Assembly (NCBI GenBank): GCA_964412405.1
Contig: CAYPOB010000007.1
Location: 1 to 23,576, forward strand
Length of the DNA: 23,576 bases
Reading direction: 5' to 3'
Origin: JAJOKI01 sp964412405
GTDB taxonomy: Archaea; Halobacteriota; UBA148; JAJOKI01
Part shown: piece after piece, positions 13,426 through 21,660 of the stretch
Position numbering within the stretch: the stretch's first letter is position 1
Layout: every line of letters begins with the position of its first letter
Program-made: the position numbers and the translations under genes
The notes under the pieces: generated by a model
The model's database searches: none
What the model saw: only the letters and a program-made list of their open reading frames with translations
What the model was told of the DNA's origin: nothing

Positions 13426-14347
13426 AATCTTCACAAGATTATAACTCCACCAGATCTCCGATCTGGCGCATTAAGATACAAGGGATCATCGACGCCGGAA
13501 AATGTACAGGCTGTGGGGACTGTGTGACAGCCTGTCCCGTAGATGCCGTTACGATCAAAGAGCGTGTCGTCATCGACGACGAATGCATAGGTGTGAGGTA
13601 TGCTCCATGGCGTGTCCAGTGATCAATAGATTTCCGGAAAACGAGTTCGATAATGTACTGCGCGTATGTGCTGGTAAAGGCGATATGTGGGGACAGGATG
13701 GTGCCGTCGTCAGTGGAATTCTCAGGTCGTTGCTAGCAGAAGGGCATATAGACTGTGCGATAGGCGTGGGCAGGGATGACATGTGGCGGGCAACGCCCAT
13801 TCTGATAACCGATGTCCATGATGTTGCAAAGACGAGTGGAACAAAATATACTCATGCCCCCGTTCTCTCCCTAACTAAAGATGCCACAGAAAGATATGGG
13901 AGAATTGCAATAGTAGGTGTGCCATGCCAGGTTTACTCCGCCCGACTGCTCAATGAGAGAAAAATAGTTGCGATTATTGGACTTTTCTGCATGTCGAGCT
14001 TCACATACGGCTTGTGCGAATTCGTATCCGGTCTTGGAGTTGACATCCGCGACGTGCAGAAAATGGACTTTGACAAGGGGAAATTCGTAGTATATGCAGA
14101 TAAAGAACATCGTGTCCCGATAAAGGACATCAAAGAATATGCACGCCCATCGTGTAAGCACTGTCGTGATTTTAGCGCTTACCATGCCGATATCTCAGTG
14201 GGCTCGGTCGGCTCACCAGATGGATGGAGCACCATGTTGATAAGGACCGAAAATGGCGAGAAGCTCCTCGATTTAGTTGAGCTGGAACATGGAGATGCCA
14301 ACATGGATGCGGTCAAAAGGCTGTCGGATATGAAACGGAAGAGATAA
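13419..14347 (+). CDS. Ferredoxin-FrhB/FdhB-like F420 oxidoreductase, frameshifted
   Basis: A two-cluster ferredoxin domain (CTGCGDCVTACP, then ECIG..EVCSMACP) is fused to a coenzyme F420 hydrogenase/dehydrogenase beta-subunit domain, recognised by IAIVGVPCQVYSARLLNERK, IIGLFCMSSFTYGLCEF and RPSCKHCRDFSAYHADISVG. Such proteins move electrons between F420 and ferredoxin. One base is missing at about 13591-13593: the frame starting at 13419 ends at 13622, while the frame ending at 14347 continues with EVCSMACPVINRF. Adding one base (GGT TGT) restores the expected cysteine. This could be a sequencing error, a recent mutation or recoding. The N-terminal 16 or so residues come from repeat array E, and the only good start is GTG 13419, overlapping the tfe stop. 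Confidence 0.8.
13421..13468 (+). repeat. Composite palindromic repeat array E (tfe/frhB-like junction)
   Basis: Type I module GTTG-a-AATCTT-CAC-AAGATT-a-TAAC (13421-13445), spacer TC, and type II module CACCAGATC-TCC-GATCTGGCG (13448-13468, one mismatch). This is one complete 48-nt composite unit in inverted orientation. It covers the tfe stop codon and the first codons of the ferredoxin-FrhB gene. Confidence 0.88.
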
Positions 14348-14360
14348 CTGCACCCATAGA

Positions 14361-14388
14361 AATCATTATTAATCATTAATATTATAAT
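14361..14388 (+). promoter_or_regulatory. Probable promoter of the fwd-ftr-mch-mtd operon
   Basis: The 57-base gap between the FrhB-like stop and fwdF is strongly AT-rich, with TATA-like words at 14365-14373 (ATTATTAAT) and about 14378-14387. The first would start transcription near 14394, shortly before the ribosome-binding sequence GAGGA (14396-14400) and the ATG at 14405. No other gap of this size occurs before the end of mtd. Confidence 0.5.
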
Positions 14389-14404
14389 GCGCTTAGAGGA
14401 AATT

Positions 14405-15502
14405 ATGGAAAACGGGAGAACGGTCGCCATCAGAGATGCGCCAAAGAAGCGGGAACTGGTGTTCTTTCAAGACAACTGTACTGGTTGCGGAATGTGCTGT
14501 GAAGTATGTATATCAAATGCAATACGACTAGGGCCGACCGGGGCAATCGCAAGGGGGGTCGTGGATGCGGCATATCTTGCCGTAAATGAGGGCTGTGTTC
14601 TATGTGGCCTATGTGCCCGCATCTGCATGTTCGATGCACTCGCATTGTATATTGGTGGAGTGAGAGAAGAATACGATGCGCTTGGAAGCGTTGACGTGAA
14701 AGGCGGCTGCAAACTTTGTAAATTGTGTGAGGAAGTCTGCCCCAGGAATGCCGTCGTCGTGCATCGGACTATGCCCGGCATGAAAGAACTTCAACATGGT
14801 GAATTCAAGATTGACATGGAAAGGTGTATTTATTGCGGGATTTGCCAAGACATATGTCCAACCGAGGCATTGACGGTTGAGCGAGGTGGACTGAGCGCAA
14901 AACAGAGGGGCGTTTCAGAAGACACACCGGCGAGGTTTGAGCGAATAGAGCTGGACGAGGATAAATGCGTTTTGTGTAGAATATGTGCACGCGCCTGTCC
15001 CACTGATGCTTTGACAGTAGCTCGAGATGCATGCGATGATAAAATCAAAATCACCGGGGAAGTGATGATGGACAATAACACATGCTCATGGTGTGGTTGG
15101 TGTGAGGAGGTGTGCCCTGAAAAGGTCATCGAGGTCCAGAAACCGATTGAAGGAGACATTGAAATCGATGTGAAGATGTGCCAGGGCTGCGGCACATGCG
15201 TAGAAATATGTCCGTGCGATGCGCTCTATTTCCCATTGACCGAATATATCAAAATCGAGGAATCCTATGCGCCTGATAAAGGGTGGAGCAAGCCAATCCG
15301 ACCGCGCACAATTCCCGTCGCAGTTCAACTGAAGGTCAATAAACAGCGGTGCATATTTTGCGGTGCCTGTGCAAACACTTGCCCCATCGGTGCGATCAAA
15401 GTCACACGTAAGAGGATAAGGATGATGGACGCGCTCCCGAAACCCACACAAAAGGCGCTCAGCAAATTATTACAGAGTACGCCCATAACCACGGAGGCGT
15501 AA
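14405..15502 (+). CDS. fwdF: Formylmethanofuran dehydrogenase polyferredoxin subunit FwdF
   Basis: Electron-wire subunit that links Fwd catalytic centres with ferredoxin or partner complexes. Eight four-cysteine cluster motifs can be counted (CTGCGMCCEVC, CVLCGLCARIC, CKLCKLCEEVCP, CIYCGICQDICP, CVLCRICARACP, CSWCGWCEEVCP, CQGCGTCVEICP, CIFCGACANTCP). That equals the eight [4Fe-4S] clusters known for FwdF of Methanothermobacter. The protein has 365 residues. The ATG at 14405 follows GAGGA; another in-frame ATG at 14387 is less well placed. It is the first gene of the C1 operon, and fwdD starts one base after its stop. Confidence 0.9.
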   Translation: MENGRTVAIRDAPKKRELVFFQDNCTGCGMCCEVCISNAIRLGPTGAIARGVVDAAYLAVNEGCVLCGLCARICMFDALALYIGGVREEYDALGSVDVKGGCKLCKLCEEVCPRNAVVVHRTMPGMKELQHGEFKIDMERCIYCGICQDICPTEALTVERGGLSAKQRGVSEDTPARFERIELDEDKCVLCRICARACPTDALTVARDACDDKIKITGEVMMDNNTCSWCGWCEEVCPEKVIEVQKPIEGDIEIDVKMCQGCGTCVEICPCDALYFPLTEYIKIEESYAPDKGWSKPIRPRTIPVAVQLKVNKQRCIFCGACANTCPIGAIKVTRKRIRMMDALPKPTQKALSKLLQSTPITTEA

Positions 15503-15503
15503 C

Positions 15504-15938
15504 ATGGAGTTCATATTGAGTACTGGTAGAAGCATATGGCAGGGCGAGGGCATCGAGGCTGGTTGCGACTCTGACCTGTACTTTGATGCCTGCGCAAGAG
15601 TCGAAATGGACCCGGATGACATGATGTGTCTTGGTCTCAAGGAAAATGATGTCGTTAGGGTGAAGACGAGATATGGCGAGGTCGTCGTTTATGCGAAAAC
15701 ATCTACACAGATACCACATCGTGGGCTGATATTTATGCCATTTGGCACATGGGCCAACGTCGTCGTCCAGCCGTCGACCGAGTGTACAGGTATGCCAAAC
15801 TCTAAATGCATTCCTGCAACGATAGAAAAAACCGATGAAAGGGTTCTGGGCGCCCACGAAGCAATAAAAATTTATTATGTCGACGGAGAGTGGGAAAAGA
15901 GGGCAGATGAGTTGAGGTCATACTATGATATACATTAG
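15504..15938 (+). CDS. fwdD: Formylmethanofuran dehydrogenase subunit D
   Basis: Small subunit that completes the molybdopterin-dinucleotide-binding fold of the catalytic FwdB. The 144-residue protein shows the dinucleotide-binding beta-barrel features LGLKENDVVRVKTRYGEVVVYA and GLIFMPFGTWANVVVQPSTECTGMPNSK. GGAGG upstream (within the fwdF end) is well placed. It sits directly before fwdB, as expected for functional partners that are parts of one polypeptide in related formate dehydrogenases. Confidence 0.93.
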   Translation: MEFILSTGRSIWQGEGIEAGCDSDLYFDACARVEMDPDDMMCLGLKENDVVRVKTRYGEVVVYAKTSTQIPHRGLIFMPFGTWANVVVQPSTECTGMPNSKCIPATIEKTDERVLGAHEAIKIYYVDGEWEKRADELRSYYDIH

Positions 15939-15946
15939 GTGTGAAG

Positions 15947-17251
15947 ATGATGCGCGAAATTAAAAATGTGCCATGCCCTTTCTGCGGATGCCTGTGTGAT
16001 GATGGCGTGGTCATAGTCGATGACGACAAAATCATCGGGACGAGAAATCTGTGCAGGATAGGACACCAAAAATTCGCACATGCCCAGAAAGGGCGATTCG
16101 AAACGCCATATATACGAAGGGATGGAAAACTGGAGCCAGTAAGTTTGGACGAGGCGTTCGATAAAAGCGCACACATACTTGCAAATGCGGAGCGCCCTCT
16201 CCTATATGGGTGGTGTTCGACAAGCGCCGAGGCAATCCAGATTGGATGTGAGCTCGCAGAGGCATGCGGCGGAATCATCGACTGCACTGCAACGCTATGT
16301 CATGGACCATCGCTTTTAGCAATTCAAGATCAAGGTGCACCCAGCTGCACATTGGGAGAGGTGATGAATCGTGCCGACTTGATCATATATTGGGGCTGCA
16401 ATCCAATGCACGCACATCCAAGGCATATGAGCAGATATTCGGTATTTCCAAGGGGCTTGTTCAGGCAGAGAGGACGAAGAAGCAGGACCATCATAGTCGT
16501 CGACCCCAGGCGGACGGATACGGCGAAACTCGCGGACCTGCACATTCAGATAGCGCCCGGGTCGGATCACATGTTGGTGCACACGTTCCGTGAAATCATC
16601 AATTCATATGATGTTACACACGGGACTGTAGCTGGCATTCCGGCAGATGCGATACGGGAAACGATAGAGGCAATGGGACAGCATCAGTGGGCGGTGCTGT
16701 TCTTTGGAATGGGATTGACCCAACAGATGGGGAAGGATAGGAATATCGATGTTGCCATAAAATTCATACACGAATTCAACAAATATATCGGCATCAAGAC
16801 CGTTTTAATGCCGATGAGAGGACATTACAATGTCGCAGGGTCAAACATCACGATATGCTCCGAGACAGGATATCCATTTGCAGTGGACTTTTCACGAGGA
16901 TATCCCAGATACCACCCAGGTGAAACGACTGCCATGGATGTATTATATCGTGGCGAGGTTGATGCAATGCTCAACATCGCCGCCAACCCCGGAACATCGT
17001 TCTCGAATAGAGCCCTATCGCATCTGGCAAAGATACCGCTCATAAACATCGAACCCCATAATCAACAATCCATGCAAATATCAGATGTGGTAATCCCCCC
17101 TGCCATCGTTGGAGTTGAGTGCGATGGAACTGCATATCGAATGGACAACATTCCGATAAAGATGAAAAAAATTGTGGACCCGCCTAGGAACAGCATGCCA
17201 GATACCGTTATCCTGGGAGAGATTTTGAAGAGGGTCAAGGAATATGTATGA
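15947..17251 (+). CDS. fwdB: Formylmethanofuran dehydrogenase catalytic subunit B
   Basis: Formate dehydrogenase-like tungsten- or molybdenum-pterin subunit that interconverts CO2 and formate, which FwdA then joins to methanofuran. The N-terminal [4Fe-4S] site is C10-x2-C13-x3-C17...C36. The metal-ligating residue is cysteine, C118 in TATLCHGPSLL, not selenocysteine. IIYWGCNPMHAHPRHMSRY and TIIVVDPRRTDTAK are typical pterin-binding segments. The protein has 434 residues, the usual length. GTG 15941 is in frame, but GGTG at 15938-15942 suits the ATGs at 15947/15950. Tungsten versus molybdenum cannot be told from the sequence. The end overlaps fwdG by 8 bases. Confidence 0.95.
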   Translation: MMREIKNVPCPFCGCLCDDGVVIVDDDKIIGTRNLCRIGHQKFAHAQKGRFETPYIRRDGKLEPVSLDEAFDKSAHILANAERPLLYGWCSTSAEAIQIGCELAEACGGIIDCTATLCHGPSLLAIQDQGAPSCTLGEVMNRADLIIYWGCNPMHAHPRHMSRYSVFPRGLFRQRGRRSRTIIVVDPRRTDTAKLADLHIQIAPGSDHMLVHTFREIINSYDVTHGTVAGIPADAIRETIEAMGQHQWAVLFFGMGLTQQMGKDRNIDVAIKFIHEFNKYIGIKTVLMPMRGHYNVAGSNITICSETGYPFAVDFSRGYPRYHPGETTAMDVLYRGEVDAMLNIAANPGTSFSNRALSHLAKIPLINIEPHNQQSMQISDVVIPPAIVGVECDGTAYRMDNIPIKMKKIVDPPRNSMPDTVILGEILKRVKEYV

Positions 17252-17489
17252 ACTCATAACCCACGAAGAAAAATGTCATGGATGTGGCAATTGTGTGGTC
17301 TCCTGCCCAGTGAACGCATATATCGATCCAGCGGTTGCCGGAGGAAAAGGTCCGGAGACGGATGAGGTCATCATGAGGGTGGAGAATGGCGTGGTAAAAA
17401 TCCTGAACGGGGACATGTGCAAAGGATGCGGAACATGCATCGAATCGTGTCCAGTGGATGCAATAGAATTGGCGGTGAATTATCGATGA
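17244..17489 (+). CDS. fwdG: Two-cluster ferredoxin subunit, FwdG-like
   Basis: An 81-residue ferredoxin with CHGCGNCVVSCP (11-22) and CKGCGTCIESCP (59-70), each of which can hold a [4Fe-4S] cluster. In Methanothermobacter Fwd, FwdG carries electrons from the FwdB cluster to FwdF, and the location between fwdB and fwdA fits this role. It overlaps the fwdB end by 8 bases and the fwdA start by 4 bases, so translation is probably coupled. Confidence 0.87.
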   Translation: MYELITHEEKCHGCGNCVVSCPVNAYIDPAVAGGKGPETDEVIMRVENGVVKILNGDMCKGCGTCIESCPVDAIELAVNYR

Positions 17490-19243
17490 CAATGGAATTA
17501 TTGATTAAAAATGGAATCATATATGATCCGACCAACGACGTGGATGGAGAGGTGATGGACCTTTGCATCAAGGATGGAAAAATCGTCGACAAAGTGAGCG
17601 ATAGCGCGAAGGTCATCGATGCAAAGGGAAAGGCAGTTACCCCTGGCAAAGTAGAGTGCCATTCACACATGGTTGGCGCCACTCCGACCAGCGCCAGAAT
17701 ACTGAGACCAGAGGATATAAGAGTGCGTTTGAGCTCTGCCACAGGGATGCGAAGGAGCGGAGGGGGGCGCACTGTACCCACCACGTGGGAAGTTGGATAT
17801 GAGTATGCTAAGCTTGGATTCACCAGAGCATATGAGGCAGCGGTGACTCCATTGTATGCACGGCAGGCCTGCAGAGAGTTCAATCGAATGCCAATACTTG
17901 GCAAGGGGATTTTCATACTCATGGGCAACAACTGGATGATAATGGATTATCTGAAATCCAGGGAACAGGATAAAATTACTGCTTACGTGGCGTTTCTTCT
18001 CAGGGCAACGGGCGGATATGCCGTAAAAATAGTCAATCCGGGGGGCAATGAGGCATATAAGTGGAACACTGGATGGAATTGCCATCACGCAGATGACCCC
18101 GTGCCATACTTCGGGGTGACCCCAAGGGAAATAATAAAAGGGCTGTGTGCTGCGAACGAGGCGTTGTGTCTGCCGCATTCCATACATCTTCATGTCAATA
18201 AAATTGGCACCCCAGGAAATTATGAGATAACCCTTGAGGAGCTGAATATAACCAAGAACATCGAGGTAAAGTGTGATTCTGGCAGAGCACAAAACACGCA
18301 TGCAACACACCTTCAATTCCATGCATACGGTGGAGACTCGTGGGGGACATTTGAATCGAAGGCAGATGAGATCGCGAAATACATCAACCATCATGACCAC
18401 GTCACAGGTGATAGTGGAAACGTGATATTTGGAGATGTGACCACGATGACCGCTGATTCGCCGGCGGAATGGGGCTTGTATAAAATGACGCATAACAAAC
18501 TCATTACGTGTGATACCGAAGCAGAAGACAGTGTTGGGATTCTTCCATTCCTCTATTCAAAAAAATCTCCGGTTCACGCTGCTATGTGGGCGGTTGGACT
18601 GGAGCTGCAGCTGTTGACTGACCCATGGAAGATGTTCGTGACAACGGATCATCCAAATGGCGGGGTATTTTTTGACTATCCGCTGGTGTACTCGTGGCTG
18701 ATGAGCGAAAAGGCGAGGATGAACCTAGCGGAAAATATCCATCCGTGGGCGCTTAAAAGAACCGGACTCGGCGGAATTGATAAAGAATATACCTTCTACG
18801 AATTGGTCATCGCAACCACTGCTGGACCCGCCAGGGCGATGGGCGTATCCAAGACAGAGGGGCACCTAAGCATCGGTGCTAAAGCAAACATTGCGATATG
18901 GGATGTGAACCCATTGGAGACTGATTTCTCCAGAGATTCGGCTGTGGATAAATTATCTTCCACAGCATATACGATAAAAGACGGTGAGGTTGTAGTAAAG
19001 GACGGTGAAGTTGTGTGTGCGCCCATGGCGCCAATCGACATAGTGATCCCACAAGTTGAACATGACATCCAAAAAGCAGTTGAGGAGGAGATCAAGACCA
19101 AGTTCAAGAGGTACTATACCATCCAGTTTGAAAACTATATGGTGGACCCCGAATCATACCTGTCAAAATCGGACCGAATTGAAATCGTTTCTGACAAGCT
19201 CCATGTTATACCGCATGAGATTCCAAGGGATGTGAAAACATGA
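17486..19243 (+). CDS. fwdA: Formylmethanofuran dehydrogenase subunit A (amidohydrolase)
   Basis: Binuclear zinc amidohydrolase that joins formate to methanofuran or hydrolyses formyl-methanofuran. The 585-residue protein starts MELLIKNGIIYDPTNDVDGE, with the metal motif ECHSHM (H59, H61), the probable carboxylated lysine in GGYAVKIVNPGG, and later metal or substrate residues in SIHLHVNKIG and CDTEAEDS...TDHPNGG. The frame is open to 17417, but that lies inside fwdG. ATG 17486 overlaps the fwdG stop and follows GGTGA (17474-17478); ATG 17492 is also possible. Ends with an ATGA overlap into fwdC. Confidence 0.96.
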   Translation: MTMELLIKNGIIYDPTNDVDGEVMDLCIKDGKIVDKVSDSAKVIDAKGKAVTPGKVECHSHMVGATPTSARILRPEDIRVRLSSATGMRRSGGGRTVPTTWEVGYEYAKLGFTRAYEAAVTPLYARQACREFNRMPILGKGIFILMGNNWMIMDYLKSREQDKITAYVAFLLRATGGYAVKIVNPGGNEAYKWNTGWNCHHADDPVPYFGVTPREIIKGLCAANEALCLPHSIHLHVNKIGTPGNYEITLEELNITKNIEVKCDSGRAQNTHATHLQFHAYGGDSWGTFESKADEIAKYINHHDHVTGDSGNVIFGDVTTMTADSPAEWGLYKMTHNKLITCDTEAEDSVGILPFLYSKKSPVHAAMWAVGLELQLLTDPWKMFVTTDHPNGGVFFDYPLVYSWLMSEKARMNLAENIHPWALKRTGLGGIDKEYTFYELVIATTAGPARAMGVSKTEGHLSIGAKANIAIWDVNPLETDFSRDSAVDKLSSTAYTIKDGEVVVKDGEVVCAPMAPIDIVIPQVEHDIQKAVEEEIKTKFKRYYTIQFENYMVDPESYLSKSDRIEIVSDKLHVIPHEIPRDVKT

Positions 19244-20148
19244 ATAAGATAATTCTCACGCCAAGGAAGCGGTCACGCATATCATTAGAGGCAGAGGTGA
19301 TAACTCCAGATAATTTTGCCGGCAAATCTCTGGACGACGTTGAAAACATAGTAATATATCGTGGAAATCGATCCATTCGGCTCAAAGAGCATTTTGAGGT
19401 GAGTGGAACGCCCTACGATACCGCTGAGGAATTGCGAATAATAATAGATGGCGACGCCTCGCGAACAAAGAGAATTGGCGAGAAAATGGGAAGTGGCGAG
19501 ATCGTCATCCGTGGCAATGTCGATATGCATGTGGGCGCAGAGATGACTGGTGGCAAAATAACCGTGGAGGGCAGTGCAGATAACTATGCGGGAAGGGAGA
19601 TGACGGGAGGAATTCTCCATATCAAAGGCAATGCACTGCACTATGCTGGCGGGACTGCGCGGGGTAAAAAGAGGGGGATGGCAGGCGGAACACTGCTCAT
19701 CGATGGAAGTGCGGGAGACCATGTTGGCAATTTCATGTACAAGGGGATAATCAATGTAAGGGGAAACGTTGGACAATGCGCCGGGACACACATGAGGGGG
19801 GGTGCGATCGTCATCGGTGGAAACGCATTCTCCAGAATTGGCAGTGAGATGGCAAAGGGAACGATTCTCGTCAAAGGAAAGGTGCACCTGACCACGGCCT
19901 CGCTTGGATACGGGTCAATAGGTAAAATAGTCAGGGACCCTGAACTGGGTGGCACGATGGTCAGGGGAGATTTTTATGAATTGCGCGGCGACATGGGATA
20001 TGAGCCAAAATGCGGGTCAGGGATAATATACGCATCCGTTGAGCACAATGAGCACATTCTGCCAGGCGGGGCAGATATGCCGCCGAAAAGGAATATGCTG
20101 CCATATCTGAAGATGTATCACTCAGAAATAAAGGGGGGAAGTGCTTAA
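19240..20148 (+). CDS. fwdC: Formylmethanofuran dehydrogenase subunit C
   Basis: Structural subunit with a right-handed beta-helix related to the C-terminal domain of glutamate synthase; it binds FwdA and FwdB in the complex. The 302-residue protein shows the repeating glycine pattern of the helix (GNVDMHVGAEMTGG, GSADNYAGREMTGG, GSAGDHVGNFMYKG, GNVGQCAGTHMRGG). The first 80 or so residues are non-repetitive. It overlaps fwdA by four bases. Confidence 0.94.
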   Translation: MNKIILTPRKRSRISLEAEVITPDNFAGKSLDDVENIVIYRGNRSIRLKEHFEVSGTPYDTAEELRIIIDGDASRTKRIGEKMGSGEIVIRGNVDMHVGAEMTGGKITVEGSADNYAGREMTGGILHIKGNALHYAGGTARGKKRGMAGGTLLIDGSAGDHVGNFMYKGIINVRGNVGQCAGTHMRGGAIVIGGNAFSRIGSEMAKGTILVKGKVHLTTASLGYGSIGKIVRDPELGGTMVRGDFYELRGDMGYEPKCGSGIIYASVEHNEHILPGGADMPPKRNMLPYLKMYHSEIKGGSA

Positions 20149-20149
20149 A

Positions 20150-20764
20150 ATGGAGCCAAAAATAGTGATTGGCGGTCCAAATTGCCTTGGCTTCGACCTG
20201 AATGGAAGACTGGCGATGAACCTGACCAATGTCTCTCGTGTAACCACTGCCAAAATATCCTCGCCGAAAGAATACGCGGAGCGCCTCGCAGAGGCAAAAA
20301 ATCCGTTATACATAATCGGGTGCGGCGTTCTGATGAGTACCATAAAAGGCAAGCCTACGATCGATTGGTGTGTTGAGATCGCCAAGGCGGGCGATTTGCC
20401 GGTGTGTGCGACTGGTGACACCGCGGGACCATTAGCAGAGAGGGGCTTGAAGCCAAATCTCAGTTGCGGAATATTGGAAATAAGCGGCGTCCATCTTACG
20501 AACCCCAATTGGAAGGGAGTCAACGGAAAGGGTCAGCATGATTGGGTTCTATTCCATGGAATACCATGTTATTTTGCCGAAAGGGCGTTGACCACTCTGT
20601 TGAGGTATTCTCCGTGGCTGAAGACGTACACCATCTGCCATCGTTTTCATCATAGCGCAGATTTCACATGGCACATGCAAAACCAAGAGGGGTTTACAAG
20701 ACATGTAAAATTTATTATAGAAGAGTTTGAAAAGATAAAAGGGAGGAGACATCAATGCGAGTAA
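20150..20764 (+). CDS. CdhB-like protein (ACDS epsilon-subunit family)
   Basis: The 204-residue protein resembles the epsilon subunit of archaeal CO dehydrogenase/acetyl-CoA synthase, a DHS-like Rossmann-type fold. Matching stretches are KNPLYIIGCGVLM, the C-terminal GKGQHDWVLFHGIPCYFAERALTTL and KTYTICHRFHHSADFTW (family pattern GxYDLVIFxGxxYYYANQxLSxLKxF...P.AD). In ACDS the epsilon subunit sits on the CODH alpha subunit and has been linked to electron transfer. No alpha subunit is encoded in the window. The gene lies between fwdC and ftr, overlapping ftr by 10 bases, so it is part of the C1 operon. The ATG at 20150 was preferred to the in-frame GTG 20141, since GGGGGG (20133-20138) is better spaced. 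Its role here is unknown. Confidence 0.75.
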   Translation: MEPKIVIGGPNCLGFDLNGRLAMNLTNVSRVTTAKISSPKEYAERLAEAKNPLYIIGCGVLMSTIKGKPTIDWCVEIAKAGDLPVCATGDTAGPLAERGLKPNLSCGILEISGVHLTNPNWKGVNGKGQHDWVLFHGIPCYFAERALTTLLRYSPWLKTYTICHRFHHSADFTWHMQNQEGFTRHVKFIIEEFEKIKGRRHQCE

Positions 20765-21660
20765 ATGGAGTAGAAATTGAAAATACGTTTGCAGAGGCAT
20801 TTGGGATAAAGATGGCGAGGGTGTTGATAACCGGCGCCACACCATACTGGGCGCGTGTAGCAGCACAGGAAGCGACGGGATTCGGAACCTCGATCATCAT
20901 GTGCCCTGCAGAAGCGGGTATGGAAAGAGAGGTTGGCGGCGATGAAACGTCGGACGGAAGACCTGGCACATATATCATGATATGCCATATGAGCGGCAAA
21001 GAGCTGGAGAATCAGTTGCTTGCGAGAATAGGGCAGTGCGTATTGACCGCTCCAACTGCGGCTGCGTTCAATGGTCTGTCGGATGCAGAGATACAATATG
21101 ACACTGGTTTTAAGCTAAAGTTCTTTGCCGATGGATATGAGAAAGAGGACGTCATCGGTGGACGCAGAGTATATCGCATTCCCATGATGCAAGGGGAGTT
21201 CATCGTTGAACACAGCATAGGTGCAGTCAGCGGCGTTGCCGGTGGCAATTTCTTCATCCTCGCCAAGAATCAGATGGCGGCACTCATGGCAGCCGAGAGT
21301 GCAGTCTGTGCCATCTCCAAATTGGAGGGCAGCATCACTCCATTCCCCGGCGGCATAGTGGCATCCGGGTCGAAGGTCGGCGCAAACAAACACAAATTCA
21401 TGAAGGCGACTACCAACGAAAAATTTTGTCCAAGCCTCAGAGACGAGGTGGAGACCATGGTGCCTCCTGGTGTGGAGGCGATGTACGAAATCGTCATAAA
21501 CGGCATAGACCCAGGTGCAATAGAAAAGGCGATGAGGCATGGAATCCTGGCGGCGACCAAAATTCCAGGCGTCGTAAAGATAACTGCGGGCAACTACGGT
21601 GGAAAGCTCGGCAAATATAAGATGCACTTAGAGGAGATTTTGGGGAGAGATGACATATGA
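20755..21660 (+). CDS. ftr: Formylmethanofuran:tetrahydromethanopterin formyltransferase
   Basis: Transfers the formyl group between methanofuran and H4MPT in the cytoplasm. The 301-residue protein has the normal length and recognisable stretches: NGVEIENTFAEAFGIKMARVLITG at the start, CPAEAGMERE, GRPGTYIMICH, GQCVLTAPTAAAFNGL, and GNFFILAKNQMAALMAAE. GGAGGAG lies at good distance before ATG 20755, inside the end of the cdhB-like gene. It overlaps mch by four bases (ATGA). Confidence 0.97.
   Translation: MRVNGVEIENTFAEAFGIKMARVLITGATPYWARVAAQEATGFGTSIIMCPAEAGMEREVGGDETSDGRPGTYIMICHMSGKELENQLLARIGQCVLTAPTAAAFNGLSDAEIQYDTGFKLKFFADGYEKEDVIGGRRVYRIPMMQGEFIVEHSIGAVSGVAGGNFFILAKNQMAALMAAESAVCAISKLEGSITPFPGGIVASGSKVGANKHKFMKATTNEKFCPSLRDEVETMVPPGVEAMYEIVINGIDPGAIEKAMRHGILAATKIPGVVKITAGNYGGKLGKYKMHLEEILGRDDI

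Noticed and set aside
16298..16306. Selenocysteine at the FwdB metal site
   Set aside because: The codon is TGT (cysteine) in TATLCHGPS; no in-frame TGA is present.
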